Assembly (NCBI RefSeq): GCF_022568815.1
Contig: NZ_JAKZHX010000001.1
Location: 930,001-994,000 of the forward strand
Length of the DNA: 64,000 nucleotides
Direction: 5' to 3'
Source: Undibacterium paludis
GTDB taxonomy: Bacteria > Pseudomonadota > Gammaproteobacteria > Burkholderiales > Burkholderiaceae_D
Shown in pieces: positions 8,709-16,492 of the stretch. Each line of letters begins with the position of its first letter. Position 1 is the stretch's first letter. The position numbers were made by a program, and so were the translations under genes. Below the pieces are notes generated by a model. It was not told where the DNA came from and searched no databases. It saw only the letters and a list, made by a program, of their open reading frames with translations.

Positions 8709-9884
8709 TCAACGCTCTATCGCCAGCGCCACGCCCATGCCGCCACCGATACACAAGCTTGCCAAACCTTTTTTGGCATCACGACGTATCATTTCATGGA
8801 TCAGGCTGACCAGGATGCGAGCGCCTGACGCACCGATAGGGTGACCAATCGCAATCGCACCGCCATTGACGTTGATCTTGCTGGTGTCCCAGCCCATTTC
8901 TTTATTGACGCCGATGGCCTGCGCAGCAAAGGCTTCGTTGATTTCCATCAAATCCAGGTCTTGATGTGACCAGCCAGCTTTCTTCAGGCATAGCTGGGCA
9001 GCAGGTACTGGCCCCATGCCCATGATAGTCGGGTCGACACCGGCAGAAGAATAAGCCTTGATACGCGCAAGCACCGGCAAACCCAGGGCTTCGGCTTTTT
9101 GCGCTGTCATCATGATGACGGCAGCAGCGCCGTCATTGAGGCCGGATGCATTGCCAGCTGTAACGGTGCCATTCTTGTCAAAGGCCGGACGCAGTGCAGC
9201 CAGCGATTCCAGCGTCGTGCCATGCTTGATGAATTCATCGCTGTCGAATACGACTGTGCCTTTTTTGCTGACCAGCTCGACCGGGATGATTTCATCCTTG
9301 AACTTGCCGGCTTTTTGCGCAGCCTCTGCCTTGTTTTGTGAGGCCAGGGCAAACAGGTCTTGCTCTTCACGTGTCACGCCGTATTTTTTTGCGACGTTTT
9401 CTGCGGTAATGCCCATGTGGTACTGGTTGTACACATCCCACAGGCCGTCGACGATCATGGTATCGACCAGCTTGGCGTCGCCCATGCGGAAACCATCGCG
9501 TGAACCATTCAATACATGCGGCGAAGCACTCATGTTTTCCTGACCACCGGCGATGATGATGTCTGCATCACCGGCCTTGATGGCCTGCGCTGCCAGATGG
9601 GTCGCCTTGAGGCCGCTGCCGCATACCTTGTTGAGTGTGAAAGCCGGCACCATGTCAGGCAAGCCAGCCTTGATGACGGCCTGGCGGGCCGGGTTCTGGC
9701 CCACGCCTGCGGTCAGCACCTGGCCCAGGATCACTTCATTGATCAGGTCGCCACTCAAACCAGTTTTCGCGAGCAGGGCTTTGATGACGGTCGCGCCAAG
9801 TTCGGAAGCAGCCGTTTTTGCCAAAGAGCCACCAAATTTGCCTACTGCAGTACGGCCTGCAGCTACGATTACCACGTCTTGCAT
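8709..9884 (-). CDS. phaA: Acetyl-CoA C-acetyltransferase (biosynthetic thiolase)
   Basis: The 391-aa product condenses two acetyl-CoA to acetoacetyl-CoA, the first step of polyhydroxybutyrate synthesis, or runs in reverse for degradation. All thiolase landmarks are present: the acyl-accepting Cys88 in NKVCGSG, GQENMS, the GHPIGASG motif with His348, and the proton-shuttling Cys378 in CIGGGMG. Length matches PhaA/AtoB. A strong AGGAGA site precedes the ATG. The gene stands alone with its own terminator; phaB and phaC are not in the window, although a phasin gene is 3.5 kb away, which supports a PHB context. The PhaA versus AtoB symbol cannot be settled from sequence alone. Confidence 0.92.
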   Translation of the reverse strand: MQDVVIVAAGRTAVGKFGGSLAKTAASELGATVIKALLAKTGLSGDLINEVILGQVLTAGVGQNPARQAVIKAGLPDMVPAFTLNKVCGSGLKATHLAAQAIKAGDADIIIAGGQENMSASPHVLNGSRDGFRMGDAKLVDTMIVDGLWDVYNQYHMGITAENVAKKYGVTREEQDLFALASQNKAEAAQKAGKFKDEIIPVELVSKKGTVVFDSDEFIKHGTTLESLAALRPAFDKNGTVTAGNASGLNDGAAAVIMMTAQKAEALGLPVLARIKAYSSAGVDPTIMGMGPVPAAQLCLKKAGWSHQDLDLMEINEAFAAQAIGVNKEMGWDTSKINVNGGAIAIGHPIGASGARILVSLIHEMIRRDAKKGLASLCIGGGMGVALAIER

Positions 9885-10038
9885 GTGAATTCTCCTGTTG
9901 GTACCCGGATGGGTGTGAAATGGTCGAATGAAGAATGAAGCCAGAGTTCAGCCTCTAGCTTACCACTGCTGGCAGCAATCAGAGGCTGAGCTCAAAAAAA
10001 TTACTTTTTTAACATGCACGTCATCTGCCTCATGTGTA

Positions 10039-10956
10039 TCACCCGGAGTTGGGAAGCGTCGTGATATGTCCGGCGATTTTGCACAGTACCAGCTCTGCCA
10101 AGGGCGACAGGCTGCGGCGCTCAAGGCTGACGATACCGATTTCAGCATACATCGCCTGCCAGCCGTCGATCTTGAGCTCAAGCAACTCACCAGAACTGAG
10201 TTCATTGACCACTGCCGGTCTGGTGCAGAGCAGGATGGCATCGCTATGCATGACGACATGTTTCAGGACATAGATATTGTCACAAGTCGTGATCAGGGGC
10301 AGGTCTTGCCCGGCTGCCAGGCCCAGGGCCTTGCGCAGCGGGGGCAGGAAACGGTCGGACAAATGCACGCTGGCAAATTTTGCCGTTTGCAGGTCTGCAA
10401 TAGTCAGCATTGCCTTTGCCAGTAGTGGGTGCTCACGGCGGCAATACAGGCCACCATACTGCCTCCCCAGGTGTCTGATGCTGACATGTTTATTGGGATT
10501 GATGGTACGGGTGTCGGCGACAAAAAACTCCAGGCGCTCGGCAATCAGGTGCTCCATCAGGATATCGCTGTGACTGACTTCCACCTCGGTATGCATGCGC
10601 GGGTATGCCCTGGCCAGTTCAGCCAGCACTGCTGGCAAGAAACTGGCTGCCGGGAAAGGGCCGGCGCCAAAGGCCAGTTGACCGCTTTCGCCATCGCGCA
10701 ATTGCGTCATTTCTTGCCTGAGATTACCTGCCGCATACAGGAGATCACGCGCACGGCTGACCAGCTGCCTGCCTGCGGCCGTAGCAGCAGCGCCGGCCTG
10801 GTCACGGTCAAACAGGCGCACACCGAGTTCTTCTTCCAGGCCAGAAATACTGCGGCTTAATGCCGGCTGGCTGATATGGAGTTTCTCGGCAGCACGGGCA
10901 AAATTAGCTTGTTCGGCCAGCACCACTGCATGCTTAAGCTTGTTGAGATTCATCAT
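10039..10956 (-). CDS. LysR-family transcriptional regulator
   Basis: The product is a 305-aa LTTR beginning at the ATG pair 10951-10956. The longer reading frame adds 21 residues that precede the usual helix-turn-helix start and would run through the operator region. The winged HTH is at residues about 3-62 (FARAAEKLHISQPALSRSISGLEEELGVRLFDR), followed by the two-lobed effector-binding domain. It is divergent from a sulfatase gene, and a perfect LTTR box lies immediately upstream of its own start, so it most likely autoregulates and controls the sulfatase. The effector is unknown. Confidence 0.92.
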   Translation of the reverse strand: MMNLNKLKHAVVLAEQANFARAAEKLHISQPALSRSISGLEEELGVRLFDRDQAGAAATAAGRQLVSRARDLLYAAGNLRQEMTQLRDGESGQLAFGAGPFPAASFLPAVLAELARAYPRMHTEVEVSHSDILMEHLIAERLEFFVADTRTINPNKHVSIRHLGRQYGGLYCRREHPLLAKAMLTIADLQTAKFASVHLSDRFLPPLRKALGLAAGQDLPLITTCDNIYVLKHVVMHSDAILLCTRPAVVNELSSGELLELKIDGWQAMYAEIGIVSLERRSLSPLAELVLCKIAGHITTLPNSG

Positions 10957-10960
10957 CAGA

Positions 10961-10977
10961 CATACCCATAAAGTATG
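10961..10977. promoter_or_regulatory. LysR-type operator (CATAC-N7-GTATG)
   Basis: This perfect 5-bp inverted repeat with a 7-nt spacer fits the ATAC-N7-GTAT form of the T-N11-A LysR box. It lies in the intergenic space between the divergent LysR regulator (start 10956) and the sulfatase (start 11070). Confidence 0.65.
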
Positions 10978-10988
10978 ATGTTGATGAT

Positions 10989-10994
10989 TATAAT
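10989..10994 (+). promoter_or_regulatory. -10 element of the sulfatase promoter
   Basis: A consensus TATAAT lies 76 nt upstream of the sulfatase ATG. The -35 position overlaps the LysR box and has no TTGACA-like hexamer, as expected for an activator-dependent promoter. The same AT-rich block could also serve leftward transcription. Confidence 0.45.
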
Positions 10995-11069
10995 GCATTG
11001 GACGCATTGCGCCATTCACCCCACACTGCCCTTATTGACAACATAGGGGCAGCAACCCGCGGGGACAAA

Positions 11070-12869
11070 ATGGAAGATTACGAAGACAGAGTCAGCCGCA
11101 GGAAGATATTGACCGCGATGGCGGCAGTCGGTCTGACAGGCGTGGTAGGTGACCTGGCAGATAAAAAGCAACGCCCACGCAAAATACCCAAGGTCGCGCC
11201 AGCCATGACAGCCGCCGCCATGCGTGCGCGCCGCCCGAATATCTTGCTGATCGTGAATGACCAACTGCGTCACTGGCAAGATTTGCCGACCGGGCTGGGC
11301 TTGTCGGCGCATGAACTGCTACTGGAGCAAGGCACCGGCTTCACCCGGTTTTACGCGAACACCACACCATGCTCCCCCTCGCGCTCGAACATGTATTTTG
11401 GTCAGCATACCCAGCACACGCTGATGACAGCCAATGTGGATGCACCCCCCTCTTTCCCGGAACTGGCCGATGGCTTGCCCAGCCTGGGGCATTTATTGCG
11501 GGCCCAGGGCTACTACACTGCCTATAAGGGCAAATGGCATTTGAGTCATCTGCGTGCCGACCCTGGCCTGGTCTATGGCCCCTACCCCAGCACGGCAGCT
11601 GCGCTGGAGCCGTTTGGATTTTCCGACTATAACGCCGATGGCGACCCGCATGGGGCAACCTGGACCGGCTATCGTTACGACGGACAGATCGCCAGCAATG
11701 CGGTGCAATGGCTGGCGACCAAAGGAGCTGGCATGCGTGGCAAGCAACCCTGGTTCCTGGCGGTCAATTTTGTCAATCCGCACGACGTGATGTATGTCAG
11801 TACCGGTGCCAGACAGGAAGCGACTCGCCTGCAAGCCAATATGCTGTCGCCCTTGTCATCGCCACCTGCCGGCGGCGTTTATGACAAGGTATGGGACCTG
11901 CCCTTGCCCGATAGTTATTATCGCGACGATTTGCGCGACAAGCCCTGGGCCACCAGGTCTTATGTAGACACCTGCAACTGGCTGTATGGGCATATCGACC
12001 CCAAGGATGAAACAGCCTGGCGTACCTATCAAAGCTATTACTTCAATTGCGTGCGGGATGTGGATAGCCATGCGCTGACCGTTTTGCAGGCACTGAAAAG
12101 ACTGGACATGGACCGGGACACGATCGTCATCTACACCGCCGATCATGGCGAAATGGCCGGAGCACACGGGCTGCGCCAGAAAGGCCCTTTCATGTACAAG
12201 GAAAACATGCGTGTGCCATTCATCGTGCGGCACCCGGATGTCACGGGTGGCAGGACCAGTCATGCCCTGGCATCCCATATAGACCTGGTGCCAACCATAC
12301 TGGGTATGGCTGGCGTTGATCCCAAAGCAAGGACTGAACATTACCCTTACCTGAAAGGCATCGATGTCAGTGTAGCCATCGCCTCGCCCACTGCGACTAC
12401 GCTGCGCGACCAGAGCGGGATTTTGCTCAATTATGGTGTGCCCCTGTATATGGACCCGGATTTCACACGCAAGGGCGCTTTGACCGGCAAGATATACAGC
12501 AAGCTGAGCTCCCTGTTCATCGGCTTTGAGAGCGGCCAGTTTTTACCCAGTTTGGACAATCCTGCGCTGTTCCGAGGCATTTATGATGGGCGTTACAAGT
12601 TTGCCCGTTATTTCAAGCCATCCGACCACCATAAACCACAGGACTGGCAGAATTTGAGCACACGTAACGAACTTGAGCTTTATGATACCCAAGAAGACCC
12701 CAACGAAATCACCAACCTGGCGGCGCAAGCCGGGCAGCATAAAGACTTGCTGCTGGCCTTGAACAGCAAGCTCAATAAACTGCTCGATACGGAAGTTGGC
12801 GCGGACCTGGGCAAAGAATTACCAGGACCCTCGTTTGTCTATCATCAGGGCCCCGGAAACCCGGTTTGA
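11070..12869 (+). CDS. Tat-exported type I sulfatase
   Basis: The start at 11070 has GGGGA five nucleotides upstream and places a twin-arginine signal (SRRKILTAMAAVGL) at residues 9-22. The longer frame from 10998 would bury it. The 599-aa product has the alkaline-phosphatase-fold sulfatase layout: metal ligands in IVNDQ (about 61-65), the formylglycine motif CSPSR with Cys101 as the residue oxidised to FGly, KGKWH, and the distal metal site TADHGE. It should hydrolyse sulfate esters, with choline sulfate or aryl sulfates as plausible substrates, though none is proven. No sulfatase-maturing enzyme is nearby. The divergent LysR gene is the probable regulator, and a small membrane gene follows after 24 nt. 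Confidence 0.92.
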   Translation: MEDYEDRVSRRKILTAMAAVGLTGVVGDLADKKQRPRKIPKVAPAMTAAAMRARRPNILLIVNDQLRHWQDLPTGLGLSAHELLLEQGTGFTRFYANTTPCSPSRSNMYFGQHTQHTLMTANVDAPPSFPELADGLPSLGHLLRAQGYYTAYKGKWHLSHLRADPGLVYGPYPSTAAALEPFGFSDYNADGDPHGATWTGYRYDGQIASNAVQWLATKGAGMRGKQPWFLAVNFVNPHDVMYVSTGARQEATRLQANMLSPLSSPPAGGVYDKVWDLPLPDSYYRDDLRDKPWATRSYVDTCNWLYGHIDPKDETAWRTYQSYYFNCVRDVDSHALTVLQALKRLDMDRDTIVIYTADHGEMAGAHGLRQKGPFMYKENMRVPFIVRHPDVTGGRTSHALASHIDLVPTILGMAGVDPKARTEHYPYLKGIDVSVAIASPTATTLRDQSGILLNYGVPLYMDPDFTRKGALTGKIYSKLSSLFIGFESGQFLPSLDNPALFRGIYDGRYKFARYFKPSDHHKPQDWQNLSTRNELELYDTQEDPNEITNLAAQAGQHKDLLLALNSKLNKLLDTEVGADLGKELPGPSFVYHQGPGNPV

Positions 12870-12893
12870 ACAAGTTAAAAAAGGGAGGAGAAC

Positions 12894-13274
12894 ATGCAGG
12901 AAAAAACCATACGTACCATCCTGTACGTCAGTGGTATCGTAACCATGCTGGCTGGCTTGCAGTTTGTGGCGCCTACCCTGTTCCTGCAGGCGTCCGGCAT
13001 GCAGGTTGGCGACGTCACGGGTTTGTTCTTTGCCCGTCACTGGGGTTTGATGGCCTTTGTCGTGGGGGCACTGATCGTCTATGCGGTAAAGGAGGTCGCG
13101 GCACGATCCGCTATCTTGCTGGCTGCCGCTGCTGAAAAGCTGGGACTAGTGGTCATGTTGGTCCTCAACTGGGCAGAACCGGCCTTGCAGGGTTTGCATA
13201 TTGCCGCCTTTTTTGATGGCAGTTGTGTGCTTTTGTACCTGGTCTATTTGCTGGGCAAACGACCATCAGTGTAA
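12894..13274 (+). CDS. Small four-TM membrane protein
   Basis: The product is 126 aa with four hydrophobic segments at about residues 9-32, 43-66, 68-94 and 102-121, and short polar loops. No catalytic or metal-binding motif is visible and I do not recognise the family. A strong GGGAGGAG site precedes the ATG, and the gene begins 24 nt after the sulfatase stop, so the two are almost certainly co-transcribed. The unit ends at the symmetrical terminator shared with the phasin gene. Confidence 0.82.
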   Translation: MQEKTIRTILYVSGIVTMLAGLQFVAPTLFLQASGMQVGDVTGLFFARHWGLMAFVVGALIVYAVKEVAARSAILLAAAAEKLGLVVMLVLNWAEPALQGLHIAAFFDGSCVLLYLVYLLGKRPSV

Positions 13275-13292
13275 AAACAGTGCACCATGAAG

Positions 13293-13325
13293 AAATCCCC
13301 TTGCCAAGGCAAGGGGATTTTCAGT
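13293..13325. terminator. Bidirectional terminator between membrane protein and phasin genes
   Basis: This near-perfect 28-nt palindrome (aaatccccttgcc/ggcaaggggattt) sits between two converging genes, with U-rich flanks in both directions. Confidence 0.8.
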
Positions 13326-13391
13326 TTCTGTCGCTGTCCAATTCAAGTCGCTTCAACCATCAGAAGCAGACCTTGATTCAGATTACTTCTA

Positions 13392-13955
13392 TTACTTCTT
13401 CTTCGCAGTTGCTTTTTCAGCAGCTTGTGTGAATTGCTGGGTAGCCTTGTTCAGGTTTTCTTCCAGGGTTTGCACAGCCTGCTTGGTTGTTTTGGACAGT
13501 TGCTCGTAACCTGCGTTGATGTTGCCAACAACAGTTTTCAATGCAGTAACTGCCTGTTCGGAACCGGCTGGAGCATTTTTTGTCACTTCATCGATCAGGG
13601 AAATCACTTTAGTATTTGTTTCAGCGATATGCGCTTCAACAGCTTTAGTGAATTCTTGCTGGGTTGCTGTCGTGATGCTTGCCAGGTGGCGGCCATATGC
13701 CAAAGCCTTTTCTGCATTTGGCTGAGCTTGAGCTGCAGTCAGTGTGAAAAATTCTTGTGGGTCTTTGGCAGCCAGCAATTGCTTGGCAGCAGCGGTATTT
13801 TCTTCAAAGCTGGCTTTTGCAGCATTGATGTTCAGGGCAAACAATTGCTCCAGGCCGTCAAATGCTTTTTTGTTCAGCGATGTCAGTGAAGCAAACTGGG
13901 CTTCCAGGCTGGCTTTGGTGGAAGCGATGAATTGTTCTGGTGTATTGGTAGTCAT
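13392..13955 (-). CDS. phaP: Phasin (PHA granule-associated protein)
   Basis: The product is 187 aa, has no signal peptide and is almost wholly amphipathic helix. It begins with the phasin-type segment TPEQFIASTKASLEAQFAS and ends in an Ala/Lys tail (EKATAKKK), as in betaproteobacterial PhaP. Phasins coat polyhydroxybutyrate granules and control their number and size. GGAG precedes the start. Upstream are a good sigma70-type promoter and two GTGC-type palindromic elements that could bind the repressor PhaR. With the thiolase at 8.7 kb this supports PHB storage, although the synthase is outside the window. Confidence 0.93.
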   Translation of the reverse strand: MTTNTPEQFIASTKASLEAQFASLTSLNKKAFDGLEQLFALNINAAKASFEENTAAAKQLLAAKDPQEFFTLTAAQAQPNAEKALAYGRHLASITTATQQEFTKAVEAHIAETNTKVISLIDEVTKNAPAGSEQAVTALKTVVGNINAGYEQLSKTTKQAVQTLEENLNKATQQFTQAAEKATAKKK

Positions 13956-14029
13956 GTCATTCTCCGGTAAATGGAAATACTTGAAATTAAGTGGATCTGG
14001 TTTTGGCAGCGTCCATTAATTCTTGAATG

Positions 14030-14041
14030 GTGCACCGCAAC
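14030..14041 (-). promoter_or_regulatory. Possible second PhaR-type site near the phasin transcription start
   Basis: The sense strand reads GTTGCGGTGCAC, resembling the upstream palindrome GTGCGTCGCAC. It lies just downstream of the -10 element, where repressor binding would block initiation. It is an imperfect repeat, and assignment to PhaR is inference. Confidence 0.3.
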
Positions 14042-14048
14042 AAATACG

Positions 14049-14076
14049 ATTTTACACGGAGAATCCAAAAGGTCAA
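14049..14076 (-). promoter_or_regulatory. Phasin promoter (TTGACC-N16-TAAAAT)
   Basis: On the minus strand, TTGACC (14071-14076) and TAAAAT (14049-14054) are separated by 16 nt, with the phasin ATG 94 nt downstream. It is flanked by the two GTGC palindromic elements. Confidence 0.6.
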
Positions 14077-14085
14077 GCACTTTTT

Positions 14086-14096
14086 GTGCGACGCAC
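14086..14096. promoter_or_regulatory. Palindromic operator candidate upstream of phasin -35 (GTGCGNCGCAC)
   Basis: A perfect GTGCG-N-CGCAC palindrome lies 10 nt upstream of the -35 hexamer. PhaR repressors of the PHB regulon bind GC-rich inverted TGC-containing repeats near phasin promoters, so this is a candidate site. Confidence 0.4.
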
Positions 14097-14185
14097 CAAA
14101 ATTATCTAAATGATATTTTCATATAAGCAAATGCACTTGCCTGAAAACAGCAATTACGCGGGCTGGGACACCACCATAGTTACTC

Positions 14186-14665
14186 TCAAGCAAATTTCTT
14201 TTCCAGCGCCAGCAAGCTCTCCTTGTTCTTCAGGCCACCGGCATAACCAGTGAGCGCGCCATTACTGGCAATGACCCTGTGGCAGGGGACGATTATTGAT
14301 AAAGGGTTGCGGCCATTGGCGGCCCCGACTGCCCTGACTGCCTTTGGTCTCTGTATTTCCTGGGCCAGTGCGGCATAACTGCTGGTTTTGGCAAAGGGTA
14401 TCTGGCGCAGGGCGGTCCAGACTTCTTGCTGGAAGCTGGTGCCGGAAGACAAATCCAGCGGCAGGTCAAAATCCTGGCGCTGACCGGCAAAATACTCCTG
14501 CAATTGCTGGCGTGCCAGTTGCAACACCGGGTGTTGCTCATGCTCTTGCCAGCCGGCACTGCCTTTGAAGTGCTTATGGTGCTCAAAATAGACACCGGAC
14601 AGGCCTTGATCACTGGCGGCCAATAACAACGGGCCTATCGGACTTTGATAATTCATGTAGTACAT
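14186..14665 (-). CDS. ogt: Methylated-DNA--[protein]-cysteine S-methyltransferase
   Basis: This 159-aa suicide repair enzyme transfers the methyl group from O6-methylguanine (and O4-methylthymine) to itself. The acceptor Cys128 is in the canonical IVPCHRV motif, preceded by the Asn/Arg-hinge region VRAVGAANGRNPLS. It has a stand-alone Ogt length and no Ada N-terminal domain. AAGGAG lies 6 nt before the ATG. It begins 28 nt downstream of the Ada-AraC-AlkA fusion gene on the same strand, forming a two-gene adaptive-response operon whose two products together cover the functions of Ada, AlkA and Ogt. Confidence 0.95.
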   Translation of the reverse strand: MYYMNYQSPIGPLLLAASDQGLSGVYFEHHKHFKGSAGWQEHEQHPVLQLARQQLQEYFAGQRQDFDLPLDLSSGTSFQQEVWTALRQIPFAKTSSYAALAQEIQRPKAVRAVGAANGRNPLSIIVPCHRVIASNGALTGYAGGLKNKESLLALEKKFA

Positions 14666-14692
14666 GATGACTCCTTCAATACAAATGATTCT

Positions 14693-16240
14693 TTACTTCA
14701 GCGACTGCCAGAGCAGCAGGGCTGCATAGGCGCGCCAGGGAGCCCATGGCTGGGCCAATTGCAATAACTGTTTTTCTGTCAGACGCTCTGCTGGCGGTAT
14801 GGCCAGTTGTGCTGCGGCTTTTTGCAGGCCGAGGTCTCCAGCCGGGAAAGCGTCGGAAAAACGCAGGGCGCGCATGGCTATATATTGAGCCGTCCACTCT
14901 CCTATGCCATGCACGGTTTTGAGTTTGGCCACCATCTCGTCCGAGCTGGCTGCCAGCTCCCTTTTCAGCCCGCCATCCATGGCAAACCGGGAGATATGCT
15001 GGAGCGTGGCGGCGCGGGCGCCGGGTATGCCTATGCCTGCCAGTTGGTCTATGCTCAGGCCAACGATGGTTTGCGGGCTGGGGAAATGGTGGCTGACGGC
15101 AGCAAAGGGAGTGCTGACAGCCAGACCAAAACGCTGCACCAGCCGACCTGCCACGGTAGTCGCTCCGGCCACACTGACCTGCTGGCCCAGCACGGCACGG
15201 ATTGCCAGTTCAAAGCTGTCAAAGGCGCCGGGTACCCGCATGCCCGGCGTGTGCCGGATTTGCATTGCCAACAGGGGATCAGCCTCAAGATGGCTTTGTA
15301 TCACGGCAGGATTGGCTTCCAGGTCGAACTGTTGCCGGACCCTGGCCATCAGGGGCATGAGCACTGGTGTCAGCGAAGGTGAGACTTGCAGGCTGAGCTG
15401 CTGTTTCGCTGGCAGATGCGCCACTTTCAACCAGCCTTCCAGACCGTCCATCTGCACACTGCGCACATAGGCTTTGCCCTCTTTCTCATCGATCACCGCC
15501 TCCAGCCCTGGCATGGCACGCCCTGCCAGATAGGCAATCACGGCATCCCAGGCATAGGGCGGGCGATAGGCAAGCTTCAGGCTGACACCCTCACCACCAT
15601 GATCAGCAGCGCGGCGGATTGATCCCGGCGCCATCTGGTAACGCTCTGAAAACAGGGCATTAAAGCGCCTGACACTGCCAAAGCCGGCTGCAAAGGCGAC
15701 TTCAGCCATGCCCAGGCCGGTTTCCTGCAAGAGCTTTTTTGCAAACAGCAGGCGCTGGGTCTGGGCCAGCTCTACCGGCGTGACGCCAAACTCCTGCAAC
15801 ATGACGCGACGCAATTGGCGCGACGACAAACCCACCTGATGGGAAAAGTTTTCTATGTCCGTCTCATTCAAAGCGCCATCGGCAATTCTTTGCCAGATGG
15901 CATGTGCCAGGTTTTGCTGCAGGGCATACGGCGCCAGCTCGGGGCGGCAACGCAGACAAGGACGAAAACCGGCTGCCTCGGCCGCAGCGGCACTGCTGAA
16001 AAATTCGCAAGAAGATTCACGCGGCGTCTTCACGCCGCAAACCGGCCGGCAATATACGCCTGTGGTTTTGACGCCGGTAAAAAATACGCCATCGAAACGG
16101 CTGTCCTTGGCTGCCAGAGCCCGGTAATAACATTGCTTTTGCGTCAAGCCATCGGTCGCAGCAAACAGGGATGGCGCCAGCGGGGAATGCTGGCTCCTGC
16201 CCGCTTCATTGATTTGTCCGGTGTGTGTATCCTGTTTCAT
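14693..16240 (-). CDS. alkA: Ada-type sensor / AraC regulator / AlkA 3-methyladenine glycosylase fusion
   Basis: The product is 515 aa with three modules. Residues about 35-100 form the Ada zinc domain with Cys64, Cys68, Cys95 and Cys98 (YCRPVC and CLRC); in Ada the first Cys accepts a methyl from phosphotriesters and switches the protein into an activator. Residues about 105-205 hold an AraC-type double HTH. Residues about 210-515 are AlkA, with the HhH motif VHGIGEWTAQYIAMRA and the catalytic Asp in FPAGDLGL, which excises alkylated bases. One polypeptide thus senses methylation damage, activates transcription and starts base-excision repair. ogt follows in the same operon. The same division of labour (AdaA-AlkA fusion plus separate ogt) is known in mycobacteria. 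Confidence 0.94.
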   Translation of the reverse strand: MKQDTHTGQINEAGRSQHSPLAPSLFAATDGLTQKQCYYRALAAKDSRFDGVFFTGVKTTGVYCRPVCGVKTPRESSCEFFSSAAAAEAAGFRPCLRCRPELAPYALQQNLAHAIWQRIADGALNETDIENFSHQVGLSSRQLRRVMLQEFGVTPVELAQTQRLLFAKKLLQETGLGMAEVAFAAGFGSVRRFNALFSERYQMAPGSIRRAADHGGEGVSLKLAYRPPYAWDAVIAYLAGRAMPGLEAVIDEKEGKAYVRSVQMDGLEGWLKVAHLPAKQQLSLQVSPSLTPVLMPLMARVRQQFDLEANPAVIQSHLEADPLLAMQIRHTPGMRVPGAFDSFELAIRAVLGQQVSVAGATTVAGRLVQRFGLAVSTPFAAVSHHFPSPQTIVGLSIDQLAGIGIPGARAATLQHISRFAMDGGLKRELAASSDEMVAKLKTVHGIGEWTAQYIAMRALRFSDAFPAGDLGLQKAAAQLAIPPAERLTEKQLLQLAQPWAPWRAYAALLLWQSLK

Positions 16241-16311
16241 TGCTGTCTTCTCTGGTAAGAGATAGTTAAATGTGCACTAAGTAACTGCAAACTGCTTTAC
16301 TATCTTCAGGT

Positions 16312-16329
16312 GTATAAGTGTATTTATAC
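16312..16329. promoter_or_regulatory. Inverted repeat GTATAA-N6-TTATAC upstream of the GAF kinase gene
   Basis: A perfect 6-bp inverted repeat lies in the region between the divergent ada-alkA and histidine kinase genes. Its first 12 nt recur in reverse complement at 18499-18510, ahead of the next gene. It is a candidate operator; the protein is unknown. Confidence 0.35.
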
Positions 16330-16492
16330 GCCTCTGCGAATAACTCTTCTAGCCGTTTTCGGACAAACGACTCGTGCAACATGTGCCAGGTACTGAATTT
16401 GAACCGCAGTTTGCATTGCATCCCTATTACCGGGTGTGGGTATTTGCACTCACTGACTTGTCAGTTTTCTTCTGTTCAAGAAAGAGCGGGTC

